Source: Pseudomonadales bacterium
Lineage (GTDB): Bacteria; Pseudomonadota; Gammaproteobacteria; Pseudomonadales; Azotimanducaceae
Assembly (NCBI GenBank): GCA_029244465.1
Contig: JAQWQN010000179.1
Location: forward strand, 1-12,082
Direction of reading: 5' to 3'
Length of the DNA: 12,082 nucleotides
Part shown: positions 1 to 6,720 of the stretch, in pieces
Position numbering within the stretch: position 1 is the stretch's first letter
Layout of the letters: each line of letters starts with the position of its first letter
Notes under the pieces: generated by a model
Databases searched by the model: none
Seen by the model: only the letters and a program-made list of their open reading frames with translations
What the model was told of the DNA's origin: nothing
Made by a program: the position numbers and the translations under genes

Positions 1-123
1 CCGGTATAGGCCGCCAGTGCCATCATTTTCACCCATCTCGCCCGAGCCCCTTGCGAGTGGCTATGCGCAATCTTCCTTCGCTCAACGCCGACGCAAGCAA
101 TCGTTGCTCGGCGCTCTCTGGTT
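1..123. other. Left flank with hairpin; possible edge of another gene
   Basis: No gene can be assigned here. An imperfect inverted repeat lies at 86-113: CGCCGA at 86-91 pairs with TCGGCG at 108-113, and GCAA at 93-96 pairs with TTGC at 104-107, with one bulged base and a 7-nt loop. It sits just downstream of the methyltransferase stop but has no T-run on either strand, so it is at best a weak terminator or mRNA 3' end. On the minus strand an ATGATG at 26-21 could begin a gene that leaves the window. On the plus strand a frame is open from base 2 to a TAG at 140-142. Neither is long enough to judge. Confidence 0.3.
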
Positions 124-1206
124 CTATTTGTTCAAGACGTAGTAATTGTTAAGAGGATTATCCACCTCGAGCCGCTCAAAGCCCGTAAAGCCGGCAGTGG
201 CCGTCATTTTTCGGGCCAAATTCTCGGTAAACCCAAGCGTGCCGAGCCCTGCTCCATCTGGTGTCGACATCGCAGAATTCATGCACACCATGACGGAAAA
301 CCCGTACAACATGCCGGCCATTGGGTGCTTCGCCAGATTCTCCTCGAACGTTTCAAAACCACGGATATCTTCACATAACCATACGCCACCAGGCTTGAGA
401 GATCTGTAGATGTCATCAATCAACTGCGCTGGATAGGGCGTGTCGTGGATAACATCGAAGGTTGTCGCAAAGTCTATGCTCTCATCTTGGGGCATCGGCT
501 CATCGAGGGGATTAGCAACTTGAACATTTGCTAACTGCGCTTCTTCCAGATTGCCTCGCGCGCGGGCGAGTGCATGCTCGGAAATATCGTACCCCACAAA
601 TTCGCTGTTGGGATAGTGTCGCGCCATTGCTAATGTCGACAAAGCACCACCGCAACCAACGTCGATCACACGCGCCCCGTCAGTCAGCGCTTCGTGCATT
701 GTCGTAATGTGAGGAATAAGCTCGGGAACGAGACGATGGTTTTTTGTGAAAGCGCCCATTCGTTCGATAGCACACGCACAACTCGGCCCGTGCTCGTCGT
801 AGCTCATGCCAATACCGGTGCGGAATGCGTCTTGCAGTCGATCCACAGCAGGACCAACAGAAACCGCACTATCAAAAGCACCCATAAGAAACGCGGGGTG
901 ATTCTCGTCTACTAAAACAGCTTCCGCTTCAGGGCTCAAAGAGAAAAGACCGTCTACAAATTCAACCTGTCCAACACACGCTTGATGCTGAAGCCACTCC
1001 TTCACCCAGCGCGGATGCAACTCACTCGCGCTCGCCAACTGCTCCGGGGTCGAGGGACCGAGTTCGCTTAAGTGCTGATAGAGATCAAGGCGATCGCCGA
1101 GTACCGTAATCGCGCAGTTAAACCCCGCAGCAACCATGTCGCCGGTTTGCTTCACAAAGTTTTTGAGTTTGTCACGATCCAATTTACGTGCTGTCTGACT
1201 AGACAT
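124..1206 (-). CDS. Class I SAM-dependent methyltransferase with N-terminal winged-helix domain (Rv2258c-like)
   Basis: This 360-residue protein is predicted to transfer a methyl group from S-adenosylmethionine to an unidentified, probably small-molecule substrate in the cytoplasm. Residues 25-100 look like the winged-helix dimerisation domain of Rv2258c-type and O-methyltransferase-like enzymes. The Rossmann domain follows, with SAM motif I (IDVGCGG, 181-187), the acidic ribose-binding residue D207 in GYDIS, a DVIHD segment at 251-255 and the post-motif KPGG (271-274). Length is normal for the family. The ATG start has GGGG about six bases upstream. It is the last of four minus-strand genes but lies 557 bp after the oxygenase gene, so it may have its own promoter. 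Family assignment is firm; the substrate is unknown. A role with the oxygenase is inference. Confidence 0.9.
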   Translation of the reverse strand: MSSQTARKLDRDKLKNFVKQTGDMVAAGFNCAITVLGDRLDLYQHLSELGPSTPEQLASASELHPRWVKEWLQHQACVGQVEFVDGLFSLSPEAEAVLVDENHPAFLMGAFDSAVSVGPAVDRLQDAFRTGIGMSYDEHGPSCACAIERMGAFTKNHRLVPELIPHITTMHEALTDGARVIDVGCGGALSTLAMARHYPNSEFVGYDISEHALARARGNLEEAQLANVQVANPLDEPMPQDESIDFATTFDVIHDTPYPAQLIDDIYRSLKPGGVWLCEDIRGFETFEENLAKHPMAGMLYGFSVMVCMNSAMSTPDGAGLGTLGFTENLARKMTATAGFTGFERLEVDNPLNNYYVLNK

Positions 1207-1763
1207 ATCGACCCCAACTGTTGAATACGGAATGGATTGTTGTCGACGTAGGATAAAGACGCAATAGGTGCAAACGTCATCGCGAGCGCAAACACAGCCA
1301 CCGGACCGGATTCTGTAGAGGACGATCCACTCTTCAGCTCATGCACCATGAAATCAAAACCCTGCCGTCCATCTATCCTAATTCTCTTCGTCTTCCAGCT
1401 TAGGCTTCCACCACTTCGGCAGAAATTCACCGATACCGAGACGGTAAACAATGCCAGACGTGTCGAACTCGACCCGCCGAGAATGGCGAACCTGACGCAG
1501 GTGACCTACGATGTTGCGAATTATTTAAAGGACAGAAGAAGACTTCGCAACAACGCATTGGTCTGACGACACCTAGCGCCCCCTCAAGGGCAGAGCACTA
1601 GGACAATTGACTGATACCGAGCGGGACCACAGCAATTGGTGTCCGGCCTCTAACATAGATCTCAACCATACACTTGCCGCGATCGAACAGACCTCGCCGT
1701 GCCATCGAGTCGATGAAAAAAGAATACGCTCGCCGTTGTTAAAGATCGTTCTATACAGCGATC
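1207..1763. other. 557-bp gap between oxygenase and methyltransferase genes
   Basis: No full gene with a good start is seen. The gap contains the 48-codon open frame at 1378-1524 described separately. Just after the oxygenase stop (1764-1766), GATCG (1744-1748) and CGATC (1759-1763) could form a 5-bp stem with a 10-nt loop followed on the minus strand by TTT. A run of six T on the minus strand (about 1718-1724) lies further on without a clear stem. Near 1571-1601 a CCTAG/CTAGG pair encloses a smaller GCCC/GGGC pair, a possible hairpin without a T-tail. No convincing methyltransferase promoter was identified. Plus-strand frames at 1348-1566 and 1607-1828 show no family features. Confidence 0.5.
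1378..1524 (-). pseudogene. 48-codon gene-like open frame without normal start; possible remnant or tiny gene
   Basis: The minus-strand frame runs from just after a TAA (1525-1527) to a TAG (1378-1380). It encodes a basic N-terminal half, with HLRQVRHSRRVEF around residues 8-20, then SGIVYRLGIGEFLPKWW (23-39) and an acidic tail ending LEDEEN. The composition looks like a protein C-terminus rather than random translation. There is no ATG, GTG or TTG in the frame. The first codons are ATA and ATT, so it is either a 3' remnant of a decayed gene or a tiny gene using a rare start. No family was recognised. It could also be chance, since the opposite strand is open as well. Confidence 0.3.
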
Positions 1764-3062
1764 CTAAAAGAACACAAATGAGCGCACCACAACATTCTTT
1801 CGGCAGCGTGCATCTTCCGGTGCTGTAGGATCAACCGCCGCAGTATGGAACGACCAACGTGATACTGATCCGTCAGTTTCAGAGTCGTAACATTTGAGCA
1901 TAGAAACCTCATTCGGCCGCTGTCGCGGCAACCAATACCACTCGTGCTCAGGCCTATGAGTGAACCGGGTAGTCTCGCCCACACGGTCATCGTACACCCG
2001 ATAATTCGTCACGTAGGGTTGGTCAGCAAACGAGGGCCACGCGCAAAGAACAAACGGATTCTGCTCGACCGTGTGCATCGGTTTCGCAAGATTGACCGAC
2101 ATATAGCGGCGCGACATCTTTTCATCGGCTTGGGCCTCCGTATAGTTTTGCTCGCGACCAAAGTTTCGTAAGTTTTTAATCAGCAGTTCACGACAGCGCA
2201 CGCGGCCACTATTGTCATTCAAATCGTTATGCACCAAGTTGGCATAATTGGCGTTCACACCTGGGTTCTTATTATCCTGATCCTCAGTCCGGTCACCTTC
2301 ATAGTCTTTATCAAAGACATCGTGGTTGTAGACCAGCGCATCCGTAGCGTCTGGAAAAAACTCGAGCAGCAATTTTTCCATTTCTGGATAGAACACCTTT
2401 TCCACTTCCTTCGCGTCATAGAAGTCTTGACATGCAGAGTCACAGTGGGCCAACGACACGCCGAGTCTATCCATACACTCCGGACTACTGGGGTTTAAAC
2501 CTGGGTAATATTCGTCAATGCGACGGGCATCGCGCAGCACCTGGGGAAAGTACAGGCAACGTCTATTGTTATCACCTTCTTCCTGACGCAGAGCATGCGC
2601 ATCGTCCATTCTCGCTGGATCGTGCCAAAGCGCATTAGAAGACACGATAGAGTAAGACGGCTCCTCATAGATGCTGTAACGCAAAGGCAGCGCTAAACCA
2701 CCCTCCGGAGCCTCGATGTTATTATCCCTAATATATTCAAGACACTCTGCGTAGCGTCTAAAGCCGGCACCCCACTTAGTCTCAATCGGACCGGGTGGCG
2801 AATTATCGATCAAATCGATGACCGCTTGACCTTCGCCAGTTGCGATTTGTGCGAGCGCAGCCTCTGTCGCGGCAACGGTACCTGAGTCTCCATCGCGATC
2901 AAATGACATGTAGGACAACCCGCCGTTGGCGGCAATCGGTGGCGCTTGTCCGGCTGTTAGTTGCAGTGACGGCACAAACGGCGCGCTCTGCGTATCACGA
3001 CGATCATCAATTCCTGACACGCTGGTTGTTTCGCTAGGATCTTCTGCTATCTGTTCACTCAT
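1764..3062 (-). CDS. CmcJ/NvfI-family Fe(II)/2-oxoglutarate-type oxygenase
   Basis: The C-terminal half carries the hallmarks of the CmcJ/NvfI family (cephamycin CmcJ, fungal NvfI and AsaB relatives), which oxidise small metabolites using non-haem iron. Visible motifs are VHND (277-280, giving H278-x-D280), SVNLAKPM (322-329) followed by PFVLC (336-340), EWYWLPRQRPNEV (374-386), the YDS segment (392-394), FHTAAVDPTAP (405-415) and a terminal RSFVFF. H278, D280 and H406 are the likely iron triad, and R427 likely anchors the co-substrate. At 432 residues it is longer than typical members of roughly 300. The first ~130 residues lack clear family motifs, and the 160-215 stretch is cysteine-containing. 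The ATG has AGGGG about seven bases upstream. It lies 76 bp after the EamA gene on the same strand, so co-transcription is possible. The actual substrate is unknown. Confidence 0.82.
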   Translation of the reverse strand: MSEQIAEDPSETTSVSGIDDRRDTQSAPFVPSLQLTAGQAPPIAANGGLSYMSFDRDGDSGTVAATEAALAQIATGEGQAVIDLIDNSPPGPIETKWGAGFRRYAECLEYIRDNNIEAPEGGLALPLRYSIYEEPSYSIVSSNALWHDPARMDDAHALRQEEGDNNRRCLYFPQVLRDARRIDEYYPGLNPSSPECMDRLGVSLAHCDSACQDFYDAKEVEKVFYPEMEKLLLEFFPDATDALVYNHDVFDKDYEGDRTEDQDNKNPGVNANYANLVHNDLNDNSGRVRCRELLIKNLRNFGREQNYTEAQADEKMSRRYMSVNLAKPMHTVEQNPFVLCAWPSFADQPYVTNYRVYDDRVGETTRFTHRPEHEWYWLPRQRPNEVSMLKCYDSETDGSVSRWSFHTAAVDPTAPEDARCRKNVVVRSFVFF

Positions 3063-3138
3063 TGCTAACCCCTAAATCAGTCCATGCATGATGGCATAGG
3101 GAAATATCCTCTGTACACCTTGTCAAATTCGCTACAAA

Positions 3139-4053
3139 TCAGCTCCCCCCGCCTTTTTCAACCGGTCCAGGCACTGCCCCACGCTCTGCCAGCCACAATC
3201 CACCCAGCACGAGCGCCAAAGCCAAACCGTGAAAAAACTGGAACTTCTCGCCCAAATAGAGCACGGCGATAACCGTGCCAAACACCGGCACAAGATTAAC
3301 GAAAATCCCCGCACGACCCGGCCCAATAATCTCGACCCCACGGATAAATAGGATTTGCGCGATAAGCGTTGGAAATAGAGAGACCAAAACAACTAAGCCC
3401 CAGCCTTGCATGGTCGGTACTTGCACCCGTCCAAGCAAAGTCTCCGCCACCAACATTGGCAATGAGGCCAGGAACGCTGAAGCGGCGAGCACGGTAAATA
3501 ATCCAAGCGCTGACGAGTTGGGTCGACGTCGCAAGCCCACGGTGTATGCGGCATAAATGATCGTGGCCACAACGAGAATGAGGTCTCCGGTGTTAAGTCG
3601 CAGCTGCAATAACCGCTCGATCTCTCCACCAGACGCGACGACGAGGACGCCCAAGAGTGTTACTAAGGCTCCCACCCACTGCAATTTTCGCGTCGGTGTA
3701 CGGTAGAGGAGCAATGCCCCAACCAACACGAAGACAGGCATCATCGCGGTAATGATGCCCATATTGATGGCAGACGTGTATTGCGCTGCGATGAAAAACA
3801 AGCCGTTAAAGACAGAAAAACCAAACGCACCCATCACAAAAAGAAAGCCCAAGTGGGGTTTCAGCGAAGGCCAGTCACGAGCCAGGGATTTTTTATTGAA
3901 CGCAACCAGCAACCCGACAACAATGAGCCAACGCAACGTCACCACCATCATCGGCGACACCTCGCCAACCGCTAATTTTGCCAACGTGGTATTCGCGCCG
4001 AAACAGAGCGCTGTGAAGGTCAAGTAGAGATAAGCCGTCGTGATACTAGACAA
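3139..4053 (-). CDS. EamA-family (DMT superfamily) transporter, ten transmembrane segments
   Basis: The 304-residue protein is strongly hydrophobic, with about ten membrane helices arranged as two EamA repeats. This is the usual inner-membrane architecture of drug/metabolite exporters such as RhaT- and YdcZ-like proteins. The first repeat begins with ALCFGANTTLAKLAVGEVSP (15-34). The second ends with NLVPVFGTVIAVLYLGEKF (263-281), both typical of the family. The start codon is TTG (4053-4051); an in-frame TGA two codons upstream excludes a longer product. No Shine-Dalgarno sequence precedes it. Instead the start overlaps a 19-codon leader ORF, suggesting translational coupling. Its position next to an oxygenase gene suggests export of a related small molecule, but EamA substrates cannot be predicted from sequence. 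Confidence 0.9.
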   Translation of the reverse strand: MSSITTAYLYLTFTALCFGANTTLAKLAVGEVSPMMVVTLRWLIVVGLLVAFNKKSLARDWPSLKPHLGFLFVMGAFGFSVFNGLFFIAAQYTSAINMGIITAMMPVFVLVGALLLYRTPTRKLQWVGALVTLLGVLVVASGGEIERLLQLRLNTGDLILVVATIIYAAYTVGLRRRPNSSALGLFTVLAASAFLASLPMLVAETLLGRVQVPTMQGWGLVVLVSLFPTLIAQILFIRGVEIIGPGRAGIFVNLVPVFGTVIAVLYLGEKFQFFHGLALALVLGGLWLAERGAVPGPVEKGGGS

Positions 4054-4105
4054 AGATCAAGCTGCGCCGTTCCGAAACCGATCGAACATTAGTTCGTCTA
4101 TCCAT
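4046..4105 (-). CDS. 19-codon leader mini-ORF overlapping the EamA start
   Basis: ATG at 4105-4103 opens a 19-codon frame (MDRRTNVRSVSERRSLIFV) ending in a TAG at 4048-4046, inside the second and third codons of the transporter. A run of six G (4120-4115 on this strand) lies nine bases before the ATG and could recruit ribosomes. The transporter has a weak TTG start and no ribosome-binding site, so termination-reinitiation from this mini-ORF would explain its translation. The peptide is basic and serine/arginine-rich and resembles nothing known. Chance occurrence cannot be excluded. Confidence 0.3.
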   Translation of the reverse strand: MDRRTNVRSVSERRSLIFV

Positions 4106-4157
4106 TACTTTCTGCCCCCCTATTTGCTCCGTGTCGTTGCGCGCCCACAGAGCCCAC
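4098..4157 (-). CDS. Upstream mini-ORF with near-perfect ribosome-binding site
   Basis: The minus strand reads AAAAGGAGGT at 4168-4159, almost the full anti-16S complement. It is followed by two in-frame GTG codons at 4157 and 4148 and a 19-codon frame ending in TAG at 4100-4098. That stop overlaps the ATG of the next mini-ORF (4105). The first GTG is only two bases past the Shine-Dalgarno core and the second is eleven bases past, so spacing is imperfect for both. Read together, the two mini-ORFs would form a relay into the transporter gene. No function is proposed. Confidence 0.2.
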   Translation of the reverse strand: MGSVGAQRHGANRGAESNG

Positions 4158-4175
4158 GACCTCCTTTTGGCAGAG

Positions 4176-4201
4176 ACGCACCCGACCTCGATCAGGTGCG
4201 T
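4176..4201 (-). terminator. Hairpin after the LLM oxidoreductase gene
   Basis: ACGCACC (4176-4182) and GGTGCGT (4195-4201) form a 7-bp stem with a 12-nt loop, starting about 12 bases after the LLM gene stop. There is no T-run after it on the minus strand, so it is not a classical Rho-independent terminator. It could be a pause site or a 3'-end stabiliser. Confidence 0.3.
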
Positions 4202-4212
4202 GCACGACTCGC

Positions 4213-5217
4213 CTAAAGCAGTTCCTCCGCCATGAACTGCAATGTCGCTGGGTCAGCACTACCGACATTTAGCTGCGTTACTGGCGAGTCTTTCCACGCC
4301 TGCAGCCGCTCACGAATACGTTCTTTTGGACCAACCAAGGCAATCTCATCAGCCAGCTCATCCGGGACGGCGGCAATGGCCTGATCGCGCTGACCAGACA
4401 TGAAAAGATCCTGGATTTTGTCCGCTGCCTCTCCATAACCGAAGCGCGTCACGTGGTCTTTGTGCACATTAAAAGACTTAGCCCCCATACCCCCGACATA
4501 GAAACCAACGTTCTGCTTGATTTGACCTAAGGCACGATCGACATCGTCATCAATAATGACCGGCACGGCTGCAGCAATCTCAAACTGCGGCGGGCGAATC
4601 GCCATGGCATCTTGATAGACATCCATCATCTTATAGGGCGATATAAACATTGGAATCCAGCCATCACAGACTTCCGCTGAAAGCGCCACGTTCTTTGGCC
4701 CCTCAGCCCCGAGATACACCGGTATGTGTTCGCGGACCGGATGTTGAATGAGTTTTAATGGTTTACCCAGTCCCGTGCCACCCTGGAGCGGCAGCTGATA
4801 GTGTTCACCCTCGAACGCCACTGGATCTTTGCGTTCCACAATCTGCCTAAATATCTGCACCCATTCGCGCGTACGAGCAAGTGGCTTGGGATACGGTTGT
4901 CCATACCAACCCTCGACAACTTGCGGACCGGAAACCCCTATGCCCAAAATAAGGCGCCCATTGGAAAGGTGATCTAGCGCCACGGCGTGCATCGCTGCAC
5001 TGGCCGGAGTTCGGGCGCTGATCTGCATGATGGAAGTCCCCAGATTGATACGTTCCGTATGTGCCCCGACCCAGGCGAGCGGCGTGAAACAATCTGCGCC
5101 GTAAATCTCCGGGCACCAAATCGTGTCATAGCCCAAATTTTCAGCCTCTTGCGCCAAGGCAATAATTTTAGCTCCACCCGGCGCCCCGAGGGGACCAACA
5201 CCTAAACCTAGCTTCAT
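4213..5217 (-). CDS. LLM-class F420-dependent oxidoreductase (Rv3520c/TIGR03559-like)
   Basis: This 334-residue protein is a luciferase-like (bacterial luciferase superfamily) TIM-barrel flavin or F420 oxidoreductase. It resembles mycobacterial Rv3520c along its length: TPLAWVGAHT (45-54), NLGTSIMQISARTP (58-71), ALDHLSNGRLILGIGVSGPQ (79-98), VVEGWYGQPYPKPLARTRE (99-117), and IPVYLGAEGPKNVALSAEVC near the middle. Members reduce or oxidise organic substrates by hydride transfer to F420, but cofactor choice (F420 or FMN) cannot be decided from sequence alone. The ATG start fits the family N-terminus (MKLGLGVG), although its ribosome-binding site is weak. It diverges from the epoxide hydrolase gene across 77 bp. 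It heads a minus-strand series with the transporter 159 bp downstream. Confidence 0.9.
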   Translation of the reverse strand: MKLGLGVGPLGAPGGAKIIALAQEAENLGYDTIWCPEIYGADCFTPLAWVGAHTERINLGTSIMQISARTPASAAMHAVALDHLSNGRLILGIGVSGPQVVEGWYGQPYPKPLARTREWVQIFRQIVERKDPVAFEGEHYQLPLQGGTGLGKPLKLIQHPVREHIPVYLGAEGPKNVALSAEVCDGWIPMFISPYKMMDVYQDAMAIRPPQFEIAAAVPVIIDDDVDRALGQIKQNVGFYVGGMGAKSFNVHKDHVTRFGYGEAADKIQDLFMSGQRDQAIAAVPDELADEIALVGPKERIRERLQAWKDSPVTQLNVGSADPATLQFMAEELL

Positions 5218-5236
5218 CGCGTTCTACTGCCACTCT

Positions 5237-5266
5237 TTGAAATCTCGATAGTCATGAGTTTACACT
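5237..5266 (+). promoter_or_regulatory. Probable sigma70 promoter of the epoxide hydrolase gene
   Basis: TTGAAA (5237-5242) matches five of six -35 consensus bases. After an 18-bp spacer, TACACT (5261-5266) matches four of six -10 bases. Transcription would begin near 5273, giving a leader of about 20 nt before the ATG at 5295, with TTAGG as a modest ribosome-binding site. The element lies within the 77-bp divergent region shared with the LLM gene. Confidence 0.5.
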
Positions 5267-5294
5267 GCCCTCTTATTCGATTGTTAGGTTCGCT

Positions 5295-6242
5295 ATGTCT
5301 TCAACAGATCAAACGTTTCCCAAAGCTGAAATTATCCAGATCAACGAGGTCCAGCTAGAGGTGTTTCATGCGGGGGCTGGTCGTCCCATTGTGTTGTGCC
5401 ATGGTTGGCCAGAACACGCGTTTTCTTGGCGACACCAAATCGAACCTCTGGTCGCGGCCGGCTATCACGTGATCGTGCCCAACCAGCGCGGCTACGGCGC
5501 CTCGAGTCAACCGGACGAAGTCGTCGCGTATGACATTGTTAACCTCACCGGCGACTTGGCCGGTTTGCTCGACCACTTTGGTTACGACGACGCCTTGTTT
5601 GTCGGCCATGACTGGGGGGCAATCGTCGTCTGGAATATGGCAATGATGCATCCAAACCGTGTTGCGGGCGTTGTAAATCTAAGCGTCCCTTTTATGGAGC
5701 GCGGCCCCTCCGAATGGGTTGGGTTCTGGGAAAAAATGCTGGGTGGCGACTTCTACATTGTTCACTTTAACCGCCAACCTGGCGTCGCGGATGCCGCGTT
5801 CCTGGAAAACTGTAATCAATTTTTGCGCAACATGTACCGGACCAATCAGTGGCAGCACCCCGCGCCAGAACTAGCGCCTGGCATGCCGCTCATCGCCATG
5901 TGCACGGCACCAGACCTCCCCGGCGAACTCTTGATGAGTGAGGCTGAGCTCAATGTGTTTGCCGATGCATTTAGGCAGAACGGATTCACAGGCGGTATCA
6001 ATTGGTACCGTAATTTCAGCCGGAACTGGGAAATACTCAAAGACTATGCGCAAAAAATCACCCAACCGACGCTCATGATTTATGGCAGCCACGATAGCGT
6101 GCCCAAGTCAGCCAACTTGGCCGAGTTTGTCCAGGATTTAGAAGTCTGCGAATTCGACTGCGGTCATTGGATACAACAGGAGCGTCCTCAAGAGACGAAC
6201 GCCGCAATCTTAGACTGGGTTAGCCGTCGCTATCCCAGTTAG
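5295..6242 (+). CDS. Soluble epoxide hydrolase, alpha/beta-hydrolase fold
   Basis: This 315-residue enzyme is predicted to hydrolyse epoxides to vicinal diols in the cytoplasm. The oxyanion-hole motif HGWPE is at 36-40 and the nucleophile elbow is GHDWGA with D106. The nucleophile is Asp rather than Ser, as in epoxide hydrolases and haloalkane dehalogenases. The charge-relay acid is probably D267 (YGSHDS) and the base is H291 (CGHW). The cap carries the epoxide-activating tyrosines: Y238 in GINWYRN, matching the classic epoxide-hydrolase NWYRN signature, and probably Y154. Length is normal for the short EphA-like form without a phosphatase domain. It is transcribed alone, divergent from the LLM gene and convergent with the MAPEG gene. 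The substrate is unknown; it could detoxify lipid, terpene or aromatic epoxides. Confidence 0.92.
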   Translation: MSSTDQTFPKAEIIQINEVQLEVFHAGAGRPIVLCHGWPEHAFSWRHQIEPLVAAGYHVIVPNQRGYGASSQPDEVVAYDIVNLTGDLAGLLDHFGYDDALFVGHDWGAIVVWNMAMMHPNRVAGVVNLSVPFMERGPSEWVGFWEKMLGGDFYIVHFNRQPGVADAAFLENCNQFLRNMYRTNQWQHPAPELAPGMPLIAMCTAPDLPGELLMSEAELNVFADAFRQNGFTGGINWYRNFSRNWEILKDYAQKITQPTLMIYGSHDSVPKSANLAEFVQDLEVCEFDCGHWIQQERPQETNAAILDWVSRRYPS

Positions 6243-6268
6243 CAGCGGCCGAGATACCGACTGCTGAC
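6238..6268. terminator. Hairpin in the convergent gap at the hydrolase stop codon
   Basis: GTTAGCAG (6238-6245) pairs with CTGCTGAC (6261-6268) through one T-G wobble, and CGG (6246-6248) with CCG (6257-6259), leaving one bulged A and an 8-nt loop. The stem includes the hydrolase stop codon and lies between two convergent genes, where a bidirectional terminator is expected. No T-run follows on either strand, so intrinsic termination would be weak. Confidence 0.4.
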
Positions 6269-6299
6269 CATTGCACGCCTATGCATTCGCGGAGACCAG

Positions 6300-6689
6300 C
6301 TAGCTCGCCAGAATCGTCTGCATAGCGCCAACAATGGCGGCAATAATAAGGATTACGGACGCCAACATCGTGACAATCATTCCTTTTCCGCGCGTGTCTG
6401 GCTCTGTGGTGTAGCAACGAAAATACCAAGCCCGTCCGACCAGGAAGCCAACTCCGCAGGCGGCTGCCAAGAGCTCATTTGTATAGTAGCCACACGCATA
6501 AATCGCGGGAATAAAGACTATGAGCTGTTCAAGCGTGTTCTGATGCGCTCTGTGGAAGCGCTCAAACACCTCATTTCCAGTAACCGCAGGTGCCGAAACA
6601 CCATGTCGCCCTCGTGCGCGTCCAACCTCAATACCAAAGTACATGAACTGCACCAATGCCAGCATTACAATGATGGTTACGTAGACCAT
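6300..6689 (-). CDS. MAPEG-family integral membrane protein
   Basis: This 129-residue inner-membrane protein belongs to the MAPEG family (membrane-associated proteins in eicosanoid and glutathione metabolism). The diagnostic segment is FERFHRAHQNTLEQL (42-56), followed by GYYTN and GRAWYFRCYTTEPDTRGKG (85-103). Four hydrophobic helices are apparent, near 3-21, 54-72, 74-91 and 103-127, as expected. Bacterial members may have glutathione transferase or peroxidase activity, but many are uncharacterised. The ATG is well supported by AAGGA about seven bases upstream. It lies 31 bp after the thioesterase gene on the same strand and probably forms an operon with it. Confidence 0.88.
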   Translation of the reverse strand: MVYVTIIVMLALVQFMYFGIEVGRARGRHGVSAPAVTGNEVFERFHRAHQNTLEQLIVFIPAIYACGYYTNELLAAACGVGFLVGRAWYFRCYTTEPDTRGKGMIVTMLASVILIIAAIVGAMQTILAS

Positions 6690-6720
6690 TTCTTTTCCTT
6701 AAATGTAAGACGCTCGCCGA

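Noticed and set aside
1..36. Possible start of a minus-strand gene (ATGATG at 26-21 or ATG at 36-34)
   Set aside because: Only 8-12 codons are inside the window, so coding status cannot be judged.
1152..1451. 99-codon minus-strand frame spanning the methyltransferase start
   Set aside because: It overlaps the supported methyltransferase start in another frame and lacks recognisable motifs.
4082..4097. CGAAC-ATTA-GTTCG inverted repeat in the transporter leader
   Set aside because: The arms are only 5 bp, with no T-run and no adjacent regulator gene; it is likely coincidental.
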